Below, one piece after another: positions 43,601 through 50,382 of a DNA stretch of 64,000 bases. The number at the start of each line of letters is the position of its first letter. The first letter of the stretch is position 1. The notes beneath the pieces are model-generated. The model was not told where the DNA came from. It made no database searches and saw only the letters and a program-made list of their open reading frames with translations. The stretch spans positions 9,187 to 73,186 of the forward strand of contig CBFICR010000007.1 of the NCBI GenBank assembly GCA_965661105.1. The letters run 5' to 3'. This DNA is from Eutrophocola sp965661105. Its GTDB lineage: Bacteria > Pseudomonadota > Gammaproteobacteria > Pseudomonadales > Pseudohongiellaceae. The translations under genes were made by a program, and so were the position numbers.

Positions 43601-43892
43601 CGGGGCTGGCATCTGGCTGGCCGACCGCAATCGGCTGGCTGATGGCGGCATTTCCCGGGTAGCAGAATCTGCCCAGTTCGGTCTCGACGGACGCTGGTTA
43701 ATTGAAGGCAGGGGCATAAGCCCGGATATCGAAGTCGTGGCCGGGCCCCATGCACTGTTCAAGGGGGAAGACCAGCAATTGCAGGCAGCTATAGATTACC
43801 TGAAAAATAAAATTGCAGAGCAGCCCATAGCGCCTCTGCAAGCCAACCCCCTACCTCCGGTAGGCGAATATGGGCAAGGGATCGACGAATGA
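40605..43892 (+). CDS. Tricorn-like S41 family protease, exported
   Basis: A 1095-residue protein with a signal peptide (about 1-25). Beta-propeller repeats of the WD40/TolB-like kind follow (SPDGEQLAFVAS, WSPDGRILFTSR, SPDDQWLVHHD), spanning about 35-640. A PDZ-like domain lies at about 800-870 (IHAGDIIVAINRQAI), and a C-terminal S41 protease domain contains DVRDNNGGNVDSIIL and NAGTYSDGETFA, whose Ser976 is the likely nucleophile. The layout matches tricorn protease and its bacterial homologues, which degrade peptides. Here export suggests periplasmic peptide breakdown. Its last four bases overlap the start of the GH3 gene (ATGA), so the two are translationally coupled, an unexpected pairing of a peptidase and a glycosidase. 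Confidence 0.88.
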   Translation: MPSFRSFFTKAFLLYLCIPVYSVLAVEGYYSSPTAHSGRLVFTSEGDLWRLDPDDRQAIRLTTHAELESDASFSPDGEQLAFVASFNGIAQVYVMPIAGGSPKQLTFESVAVSVRGWSPDGRILFTSRNMEGSSRVLELRLVDPVSGDIERIPLRYASTGTFSDNGRTLFFTRHGMSTVSDNALMYRGGGMSQLWRFEMGSDEEAIRMAAEFEGPIENPMFWQGRLYFISDASGSDNIWSMDNTGNDIRRHSNFRNWRLLDASLQNGIIHYQRGADIYAYDLARNSEELINIDLVTDEKRSKRRWIDTPLQYFSGASLANGGERVALTARGALTVTGTSARRRVDILLPGEGRARSARLDSKAEQAYAIVDRQERGEIWRFATDGSSSEQLTSNADAHRWELAISPDDQWLVHHDKKARLWKFNLLTGENSLILERPGPEDNAFRDIQFSSDYRYLVFTTTSTRTNGSTVWVHDLQAGSNVQLTGDKYASYAPAFSRDGDWLYFLSERHFDPTPGSPWGDRNMGVQFDKRVGIYALKLNPSSRFGFQAPDELHPVEAEQTDSDAEQQATDNSDVTIDWAKASQNIYTVPLAPGNYASLQVDAERLYYLSREGEESALYSLTISNDSPEPELFAKAVASFQLATSADTLLLQYSGASPSFALVPTGTKAPEDLAEYRLRTQGWRLAIDPVSEWSQLFLDGWRLHRDFAFDPRMRGVDWEAVRDRLLPLASRIGHRQELANLFTQMAHEIGILHSQVRNGDIPEDDENGQLASLGARYVPADDGLEIVQIYQGETELPDSLGPLSQPGIDIHAGDIIVAINRQAITNRAELAQALMYQSGEQVLLETRRGETSYEHIVVPVSLSDEGMLRYRDWILGKANKVMDASDGEIGYLHLRAMGGADVAHFAREYFAQNHLDGLIIDVRDNNGGNVDSIILQQLLRKVWSFWGNAEGTPSYGYNMQEAFRGHLAVLINAGTYSDGETFAAGIKALELAPLIGERTAGAGIWLADRNRLADGGISRVAESAQFGLDGRWLIEGRGISPDIEVVAGPHALFKGEDQQLQAAIDYLKNKIAEQPIAPLQANPLPPVGEYGQGIDE

Positions 43893-45916
43893 AAAACAGA
43901 CTTACGCAGTCTAACGGTTTGCCAATGAGCGCTGAATATCACCGCTTTTTGAAACTGGCACACCTGCTGGTTTTATCAACTACTCTGGGGTTTTTGGCCT
44001 CACCTGTTCTTGCGCAACAACCTGAACTTGGTACAGAGAATCTTGAGTTGATGCAGACGGATGGCTTTTTTTTCAAGGATCATAACAAGAATGGCGTTCT
44101 GGACACCTACGAGGACTGGCGCCTTTCAGCTGCCCAACGTGCAGACCATCTGGTGAGTCTGATGACCATTGAGGAAAAAGCAGGGGCCATGTTGCATGGC
44201 ACCCTGCCGATGGATCAGTCACAAATTCCTGCCGGGGAAAATTACGATATTGCGCTGGCAGAAGACCTGATTCATGATCGCAATATCAATCACCTGATCA
44301 CGCGCATAAGTGCCACCCCTGAAAAAGTAGCCGTTGAAAATAATCGCATACAACAACTGGCCGAATCGTCACGGCTGGGAATTCCCGTCACCATCAGTAC
44401 CGACCCGCGCCACCACTTCCAGTTTACTGAAGGGGCTTCGGTAGCCAATAACGGATTTTCACAATGGCCGGAAACACTGGGGTTTGCCGCACTCAGGGAT
44501 CCGGCCCTGGTAAAAGAATTTGCCGATATTGCACGCCAGGAATACCGGGCAGTAGGCATACATATGGGACTGTCGCCACAGGCAGACCTCAGTACTGAAC
44601 CACGATGGTCACGCATTAACGGGACGTTTGGTGAGGATGCGAATCTGGCCAAAGCACTGGTGCAGGCCTATGTTGAAGGTTTTCAAAATGGCAGTGAAGG
44701 CATCCATGCAGAAAGCGTTTCTCTGGTGGTAAAACACTGGACCGGATATGGCGCCGCTGCGGAAGGTTTTGACAGTCACAACTACTACGGTCGCTACGCC
44801 GTCTTTCCCGGCAATAATTTTGCCTATCATGTTATCCCCTTTGAAGGAGCCTTTGCGGCCAATGTCGCCGGGGTAATGCCGACCTATTCCATTCTTAGGG
44901 ATTTAACCATTGAGGGTGTCGCAATAGAACAGGTTGGTACGGGGTTTAATCGCTTTTTATTGACGGACCTGCTCAGAAACCAGTACGGTTTTTCCGGGGT
45001 GATTTTGTCAGACTGGGGTATCACCAAAGACTGCGGCGAAGCCTGCATAACCGGCAGGGATGCCAATGGTGTTCAGGGTTTCCATAATCATTCATCAGCC
45101 TGGGGGGTGATGGATCTGAGCATAGAGCAGCGCTTTGCTAAAGGGATAAATGCTGGCATAGATCAGTTTGGTGGCGTTGAAAACACCGATGTTCTTGCTT
45201 CAACATTCAGACAGGGGCTGGTAAGTGAAGAGCGTATCAATCAATCTGTACGTCAGATACTGGTGCAAAAATTTGCCCTGGGATTATTTGAACAAGCCCT
45301 GGTCAATATCGAAACGGCGAAAAGCACGGTGGGTAGTCCGCAACGATTAAACAGGGCAGAAGAAGTACAGGGCAGATCACTGGTCCTGCTTGAAAATAAA
45401 AATAATGTATTGCCATTGACCGATCGGAAAATCGCTCTTTATCTGCATGGCGTCGAGAACGACATTGCCAGAAGCTATGGTTTTGAAATCGTCAATGATC
45501 CCGAAAAAGCAGATCTTGCCATTATAAGAACCCAGGCTCCCTACCAGATTCTGCACCCTGATTATGTTTTTGGGCGCATGCAGCATGAAGGGGATTTATC
45601 ATTCAGGGACGGTAATACTGATTATGAAATGATAAAAAAGACTGCGGCACTTGTCCCTACCATCGTCACGGTTTACCTTGATCGTCCGGCCATATTGACC
45701 AATATTATCGATAAAGCCCATGCCATACTTGGTAATTTTGGTATTAGCGATAAAGCGCTTATGGAAGTGCTGGTGGGTAATATCAAGCCTGGTGGAAAAC
45801 TGCCTTTTCAGTTACCGGCCACCATGGAGAGTGTTATTCAACAACACGCCGACGTGCCATTTGACTCTGCAGAAGAACTTTTTCCATTTGGTTTTGGGCT
45901 TGAGTACAGCAGGTAG
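43889..45916 (+). CDS. Glycoside hydrolase family 3, exported beta-glucosidase-like
   Basis: A 675-residue GH3 enzyme. The signal peptide core LVLSTTLGFLASPVLAQ ends near residue 43; the start could also be the in-frame ATG at 43925 (MSAEYHRF). An EF-hand-like calcium segment follows (KDHNKNGVLDTYEDW). The catalytic Asp375 lies in GFSGVILSDWGITKD, the standard GH3 nucleophile region, and substrate-binding KHW and TDPRHH segments are seen earlier. GH3 enzymes release terminal glucose, xylose or N-acetylglucosamine. The convergent glucokinase and the sugar porter beyond it suggest glucose as product. The C-terminal domain is short: it ends soon after FPFGFGLEYS and lacks a fibronectin-like tail. 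Confidence 0.88.
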   Translation: MKNRLTQSNGLPMSAEYHRFLKLAHLLVLSTTLGFLASPVLAQQPELGTENLELMQTDGFFFKDHNKNGVLDTYEDWRLSAAQRADHLVSLMTIEEKAGAMLHGTLPMDQSQIPAGENYDIALAEDLIHDRNINHLITRISATPEKVAVENNRIQQLAESSRLGIPVTISTDPRHHFQFTEGASVANNGFSQWPETLGFAALRDPALVKEFADIARQEYRAVGIHMGLSPQADLSTEPRWSRINGTFGEDANLAKALVQAYVEGFQNGSEGIHAESVSLVVKHWTGYGAAAEGFDSHNYYGRYAVFPGNNFAYHVIPFEGAFAANVAGVMPTYSILRDLTIEGVAIEQVGTGFNRFLLTDLLRNQYGFSGVILSDWGITKDCGEACITGRDANGVQGFHNHSSAWGVMDLSIEQRFAKGINAGIDQFGGVENTDVLASTFRQGLVSEERINQSVRQILVQKFALGLFEQALVNIETAKSTVGSPQRLNRAEEVQGRSLVLLENKNNVLPLTDRKIALYLHGVENDIARSYGFEIVNDPEKADLAIIRTQAPYQILHPDYVFGRMQHEGDLSFRDGNTDYEMIKKTAALVPTIVTVYLDRPAILTNIIDKAHAILGNFGISDKALMEVLVGNIKPGGKLPFQLPATMESVIQQHADVPFDSAEELFPFGFGLEYSR

Positions 45917-45946
45917 GAAGCGCTGGGCAGTCAGCAAATGGCTCGG

Positions 45947-46891
45947 TCAGTGATCCGTTCGCCGTAGATAAGCAGCGGCACCCAGTAGACCAGGATATGG
46001 CGCGGTCACAATGTAGGTGGCTATTTTTTGATTATAGGAACGGTAGCGCCCTTTGTCCTCAAAACGATTTCGAAACTCACTGTCTTTTACATAATCGACA
46101 AATCTGGGCACTATCCCGCCAGCAATGTATACGCCGCCAAAGGATGCCGTGGCCAACGCCAGGCTACCGCAATAGGAGCCGAGCATTGCACAAAAAAGAT
46201 CCAGTGTTTTCTGACAACTTGTGCTATTACCAGCAATGGCTGAATCACTTATCTGTTGTGCATTCATTGGTGAAAGATCGATACCGTCTATTTCACAGAT
46301 AGCTGCATGTAATTCTATAAGGCCGGGGCCGGATAAAATCCTCTCGGTAGAGACATGCCCATACTTGCGATGAAAAATACGCCATATTTCCTGTTCATAG
46401 GGGGTATTGGGCGCAAAGTCCATATGGCCACCTTCCCCTGGCAGGACCTGCCAGCCACTCGCAGTTCTGGCCAGCATCGCTACCCCCAGTCCGGTGCCGG
46501 GACCACATATCAGGGCCAATTTATCAGGTTCGATACTGCCCTCCCCAATCTGCACCTTTTCGGTTTTTGCCAGTAAGGGGATAGCCAAGCCTATGGCATG
46601 GTAATCATTAATGATAGTTACCGTTTTTAGTGACAACTGTTCTTTCAGGGACTGGCCTGAAAAAGACCAATCAAGGTTGGTCATGGTCACCTGGTTATCC
46701 ACCAGAGGACTGGCAACGGCTATGCATACACTCTTCACCTCAAGTTTATGCATTTCAATATAGGATGAAAGCGCCTCGGCAGGCCCGGAAAATTCCGGAC
46801 AAGACCATGACTCAACAGTTTTCAGACTATGATTTTCATCGAGGGTCGCTATGCGACAGTTCGTCCCCCCGATATCCATGACTACTTGCAT
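45947..46891 (-). CDS. glk: Glucokinase
   Basis: A 314-residue Glk-type hexokinase. The N-terminus MDIGGTNCRIATL is the phosphate-binding loop, TNLDWSF and NDYHAIGLAIP carry substrate contacts including the catalytic Asp of NDY, CGPGTGLGVAML and PGEGGHMDFAP follow, and the C-terminal GGVYIAGGIVPR binds ATP. It phosphorylates glucose to glucose-6-phosphate in the cytosol. The gene is convergent with the GH3 glycosidase (30-bp gap) and divergent from the sugar porter (177-bp gap), which together suggest a glucoside uptake and use locus. The divergent spacer contains a GC-rich palindrome that could be a shared operator. Confidence 0.93.
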   Translation of the reverse strand: MQVVMDIGGTNCRIATLDENHSLKTVESWSCPEFSGPAEALSSYIEMHKLEVKSVCIAVASPLVDNQVTMTNLDWSFSGQSLKEQLSLKTVTIINDYHAIGLAIPLLAKTEKVQIGEGSIEPDKLALICGPGTGLGVAMLARTASGWQVLPGEGGHMDFAPNTPYEQEIWRIFHRKYGHVSTERILSGPGLIELHAAICEIDGIDLSPMNAQQISDSAIAGNSTSCQKTLDLFCAMLGSYCGSLALATASFGGVYIAGGIVPRFVDYVKDSEFRNRFEDKGRYRSYNQKIATYIVTAPYPGLLGAAAYLRRTDH

Positions 46892-46970
46892 TGTGTTGCT
46901 TCGCGATACGCTCCAAAAATTAATTGCTGCTGAACATTAGTCGACATAAGTCTAACACTTCTTCTGCTGT

Positions 46971-46984
46971 TCCGGCCGGCCGGA
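46971..46984. promoter_or_regulatory. 14-bp GC palindrome in the glk / sugar porter spacer
   Basis: TCCGGCCGGCCGGA is a perfect palindrome in the 177-bp spacer between divergent glucokinase and porter genes. It stands out from its AT-rich surroundings and could be an operator for a sugar regulator. There is no other support. Confidence 0.3.
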
Positions 46985-47068
46985 TTTATTACTTGCTTCA
47001 GACAGGTTCATTCTCTACCCTGCATTTTGTCCAATAGCCCAATAATAAAATTATAAGGCAGCCACGCT

Positions 47069-48541
47069 ATGACAGCAGTTAATCCGCAATACTCCAGAAC
47101 TACCATCCTGTTTATAACAGCGGTAGTAGCCATGGGAGGATTATTATTTGGCTATGACACAGGGGTTATTTCAGGAAGCCAGCTCTACTTTACCGAGTTT
47201 TTCGATTTAACAAGCGCAGAGCAGGGCTGGGCAGTCAGCAGCGCCATCTATGGCTGTCTGTTTGGCGCTTTAGCGAGCGGTTATCTTACAAAACAGATCA
47301 GTCGCAAATATACCCTGCTGCTTTCGGCCCTGCTTTTTATAGTTTCTGCCTGGGGCTCCGGCATGGCCAATTCACTGCTGGAACTTTCGATTTACCGAAT
47401 TATCGGCGGCCTCGGAGTTGGCATGGCGTCCATGGCAGCCCCTATGTATATAGCAGAAATCTCGCCACCAAAAGAACGCGGACAAATGGTTTCCTATTAC
47501 CAGCTCGCGGTAGTCATTGGTTTTTTTGTGGTGTTTCTGGCCACCTATTTTATTGGTAATGGCAGTGTAAATTTTATTGCCTCAGTTAATGAAAATGACC
47601 TGCATCGCTGGAATGTCGAACAGGGCTGGAGAATCATGTTCTGGTCTGAACTGATTCCCGCCGGGCTGTTTTTTGTTTTGTTGTTTTTCGTTCCCCATAC
47701 ACCGCGCTGGCTGGTATTAAAACAAAGAACCGACCAGGCCGCAGATGTGCTGGCAAAAATAACATCCACCGCAGAAGAGGGCAGACTCGAGCTTGAAGAT
47801 ATCAAGCTGTCATTTTCACAAACCCGGGAACATCACAAAGTCACCCTGGCCTCGAAAGGAATCGCGTTTATATTATTTCTGGGCATCATGCTGTCCATTT
47901 TTCAACAAACCACCGGTATTAATGCCATCCTTTATTATGGCGCTGAAATTTTCAGTAATGCACTGGGCTACGGCCCTGAAGACGCACTGAAACAACAGTT
48001 ATGGACCGCCGGCGTCAATCTGGCGTTCACCTTCATCGCTATTTTCACTATCGACAGGTGGGGAAGAAAACCATTATTGCTCACAGGGATCGCCGGCATG
48101 TTCCTGGGCCTGAGCATTCTGGCGTTGACTATTTACAGCGGTCAATTGGGTATAATTTCTTTACTGTCCATTCTGCTGTTTATCGGCTCCTTCGCCATGT
48201 CCATGGGACCGGTGGTCTGGGTTCTGCTGTCAGAAATTTTCCCCAACACCATACGCAGTATCGCCATGTCTATTGCCGTTGCAGCCCAGTGGTTATTTAA
48301 CGCCATCGTGGCCAACAGCTTTCCCGTTATTAATGGCAGCCAGCTCAACAATGAGACCTTTAACGGGGTACTGCCCTATCTGATTTTTGCCTCCTTTTGC
48401 CTGATCACTTTTGTCTTCGTCTGGCGTCTGGTCCCTGAAACCAAAGGCAAAACCCTGGAAGAACTTGAAGCGCTTTGGACCGGCGAGAATGTCTTTCATC
48501 AGGCTGATGAAATCGAACCCGACAGTATGGTGGATAGATAA
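47069..48541 (+). CDS. Sugar porter family MFS transporter
   Basis: A 490-residue, twelve-helix transporter. Sugar porter signatures are clear: GGLLFGYDTGVISGSQLYF in helix 1, the loop after helix 2 ending ISRKYTLLLSA (GRR-like, less strict than usual), YIAEISPPKERGQMVSYYQL, FQQTTGINAILYY in helix 7 and PETKGKTLEELEALW at the end. The QQ-x-TGIN stretch contacts the sugar in XylE and GLUT proteins. It likely imports glucose or xylose with H+. The placement beside glucokinase favours glucose. The next gene is convergent. Confidence 0.92.
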   Translation: MTAVNPQYSRTTILFITAVVAMGGLLFGYDTGVISGSQLYFTEFFDLTSAEQGWAVSSAIYGCLFGALASGYLTKQISRKYTLLLSALLFIVSAWGSGMANSLLELSIYRIIGGLGVGMASMAAPMYIAEISPPKERGQMVSYYQLAVVIGFFVVFLATYFIGNGSVNFIASVNENDLHRWNVEQGWRIMFWSELIPAGLFFVLLFFVPHTPRWLVLKQRTDQAADVLAKITSTAEEGRLELEDIKLSFSQTREHHKVTLASKGIAFILFLGIMLSIFQQTTGINAILYYGAEIFSNALGYGPEDALKQQLWTAGVNLAFTFIAIFTIDRWGRKPLLLTGIAGMFLGLSILALTIYSGQLGIISLLSILLFIGSFAMSMGPVVWVLLSEIFPNTIRSIAMSIAVAAQWLFNAIVANSFPVINGSQLNNETFNGVLPYLIFASFCLITFVFVWRLVPETKGKTLEELEALWTGENVFHQADEIEPDSMVDR

Positions 48542-48609
48542 CAGGTTGACAGGTAGCGAGTTAGATTAATAGAAAGGGAGGAAGCCAGGCAGGCCCGAGG
48601 CTAGCAGGA

Positions 48610-48647
48610 AAATGGCAGCGCACACTCACCAGGCGGCTCTGCCATTT
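48610..48647. terminator. Hairpin between convergent sugar porter and rhodanese genes
   Basis: AAATGGCAG (48610-48618) pairs with CTGCCATTT (48639-48647), a 9-bp stem with a 20-base loop. No T-run follows closely on either side, so it is at best a weak terminator or RNA-stabilising end. Confidence 0.4.
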
Positions 48648-48674
48648 CACAATTACACTTTTAAAACAGATGCC

Positions 48675-49031
48675 TCAGGGCGAACTGCTCATCTCTGCCA
48701 GATTACGTAATTCCCGGACATCATCAATGCCACCCATATTATTCACATTGGTAAAACCTGCAGCTTCCAGGATTTCCTTGGCCTGACCGGCACGATTGCC
48801 ACTGCGGCAATAAAGGTTGATTTCATCACCCTTGCCGTAGGCGGCAGCGAATGTTTCAACATCAATCGTGGCCAATGGGATGTTCAGGTCCCCGTCAATA
48901 TGATTGTCGGTGTACTCCGCTACCGTTCTGACATCGATCCAGACCGGCTCAGGCATGCTTGCACACGCCACCAGTGTAAACAGGGTAATGGCTGTTAATA
49001 ATTTCACTATTGGATTCATTATGGAATGCAT
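48675..49031 (-). CDS. Rhodanese-domain lipoprotein (PspE-like)
   Basis: A 118-residue protein. The N-terminus has a lipoprotein signal (TAITLFTLVACAS, lipobox LVAC). A single rhodanese domain follows: VWIDVRTVAEYTDNHIDG, then the active-site loop YCRSGNRAG with the sulfur-accepting Cys. Such periplasmic rhodaneses move sulfane sulfur from thiosulfate or related donors. The ATG at 49031 has AAGGA eight bases upstream. The gene lies 115 bp beyond the TsdA-like cytochrome gene on the same strand, in a neighbourhood with a DsrE-like protein, which supports a sulfur role. Confidence 0.88.
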   Translation of the reverse strand: MHSIMNPIVKLLTAITLFTLVACASMPEPVWIDVRTVAEYTDNHIDGDLNIPLATIDVETFAAAYGKGDEINLYCRSGNRAGQAKEILEAAGFTNVNNMGGIDDVRELRNLAEMSSSP

Positions 49032-49146
49032 TTTAGGTTTCCTTCTTTAGCTGGCAATCGTTTTCAGCGGTTGATTCTTTTTGATGATATTTTCAATCCT
49101 GACTTTCTGTTCCCCAGGCTTTCAGTGCGGGCAACGGCCATCAGGC

Positions 49147-50100
49147 CTATTGCGGATTCAATTGTTCGTAATAATCACGTATTGGTTGAAACGGTCCAAA
49201 CTGATGTTGCTCCTGCGGAAAAGGATCGGCATAAGGCAAATAGGGACTGTCTACCGGTTTACGCCACAACTCCGGGAAATCCTCTTCCAGGGATGCCTTG
49301 ATGGGACGTGGCTGGGAATTGATATAGGCCGCCACATCATAGGCCTCATCATCACTGAGATCCGGCAAGCCCAACGGCATACGTGCCTTGATAAAACGCG
49401 CAGCGGTCAGTACCCGGGTCATGCCTGCACCATTGTTATAACTTTCAGGCCCCCAAAGTGGCGGAAACACATAACCATCCAGCACATCGGTCGTTTGCAT
49501 TAAACCCAATCCGTCTTCACCGTGACAAATCTGGCACTTTGACTCATAAACTATTTTTCCGGCATCGAGACTGGCTTTCCTCTGGGGTTCAACAAAAGCC
49601 GGAGGTTCAACAGCTTCGGTTTTCTCCTCACTCATAATTTTGTATTGCTGACCCAGACTGAGAATATAACTTTCCATGGCAATCATTTCCACACTGTCGC
49701 GGGGCAGAGGCTTGCCGTTCATGCTGCGCTGCATGCAACCATTGATGCGATCCCTGAGATCCCCTTCCCCGCCGTCACGACCGGAAAAACGCGGGTAGCG
49801 GGTAGCACTCTGGAGTAATGACAAGGTGCCTGGTGTGGTACCTGACTCAAGATGGCAAGAAGCACAGTCAAGACCATTGCCGGAATAACGCATGGCGGGG
49901 TCCGGCTGTTCGGGCCCCAGTAGACGTGTGGTTTCCCTGAGCAATTGCTGACCATAAGCCGCGGTGGCTGCCGGTGGAGCCAAGGCGGGCTCGACTTGTT
50001 CCGGTTGCCGGTAGAGACCATAAAGAATGACCAAAAGTCCCAGCACACTGGTGGCACCAAGCACCAGTATCACGCCATGACTGATATTACGTTCGCTCAT
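49147..50100 (-). CDS. Dihaem cytochrome c, thiosulfate dehydrogenase (TsdA)-like
   Basis: A 317-residue protein with an N-terminal membrane anchor (about 10-29) and two haem motifs, CASCH (79-83) and CQICH (189-193). The block RINGCMQRSMNGKPLP places a Cys at 122, 39 residues after His83. In TsdA a Cys at a similar distance is an axial ligand of the first haem and is characteristic of thiosulfate-to-tetrathionate oxidation. Length and order of the two cytochrome domains fit TsdA or its SoxA-like relatives. It is encoded after the CcoNOP fusion and a small membrane protein on the same strand, suggesting that its electrons go to that oxidase. The substrate is inferred; an unassigned dihaem electron carrier is the alternative. 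Confidence 0.78.
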   Translation of the reverse strand: MSERNISHGVILVLGATSVLGLLVILYGLYRQPEQVEPALAPPAATAAYGQQLLRETTRLLGPEQPDPAMRYSGNGLDCASCHLESGTTPGTLSLLQSATRYPRFSGRDGGEGDLRDRINGCMQRSMNGKPLPRDSVEMIAMESYILSLGQQYKIMSEEKTEAVEPPAFVEPQRKASLDAGKIVYESKCQICHGEDGLGLMQTTDVLDGYVFPPLWGPESYNNGAGMTRVLTAARFIKARMPLGLPDLSDDEAYDVAAYINSQPRPIKASLEEDFPELWRKPVDSPYLPYADPFPQEQHQFGPFQPIRDYYEQLNPQ

Positions 50101-50175
50101 TGTTTTTATCTTTCGCCTCTTGCCTTATGCGCTGTTGATGGTTGTACTACTTCTTACATGCTACCTGACCGCTAT

Positions 50176-50382
50176 TCAATGTTTTTCATTACCGGCATTG
50201 TTATCGGGCGAGTCATTTTTTTCAGGGGAATGCCTATAGTGCTTTTCGAATTGATCCAGTTGCGCCTGAAACAGGTATTTGGGCTTCTCTATGCGGGCAC
50301 GCAACTCACTGCGCATTCCCCAGGCCAGTAAAAAGATCAATGCCAGCGCCAAAGAGCTTAGCACAATGATATCGATGATCAT
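50176..50382 (-). CDS. Small single-helix membrane protein of the oxidase operon
   Basis: A 68-residue protein with one N-terminal membrane helix (IIDIIVLSSLALALIFLLAW) and a charged tail. Its start overlaps the stop of the CcoNOP gene by 4 bp (ATGA type), so it is translated with the oxidase. Position, size and topology resemble the small CcoQ-type or assembly subunits of cbb3 oxidases, but sequence alone does not prove this. The TsdA-like gene follows after 75 bp. Confidence 0.72.
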   Translation of the reverse strand: MIIDIIVLSSLALALIFLLAWGMRSELRARIEKPKYLFQAQLDQFEKHYRHSPEKNDSPDNNAGNEKH

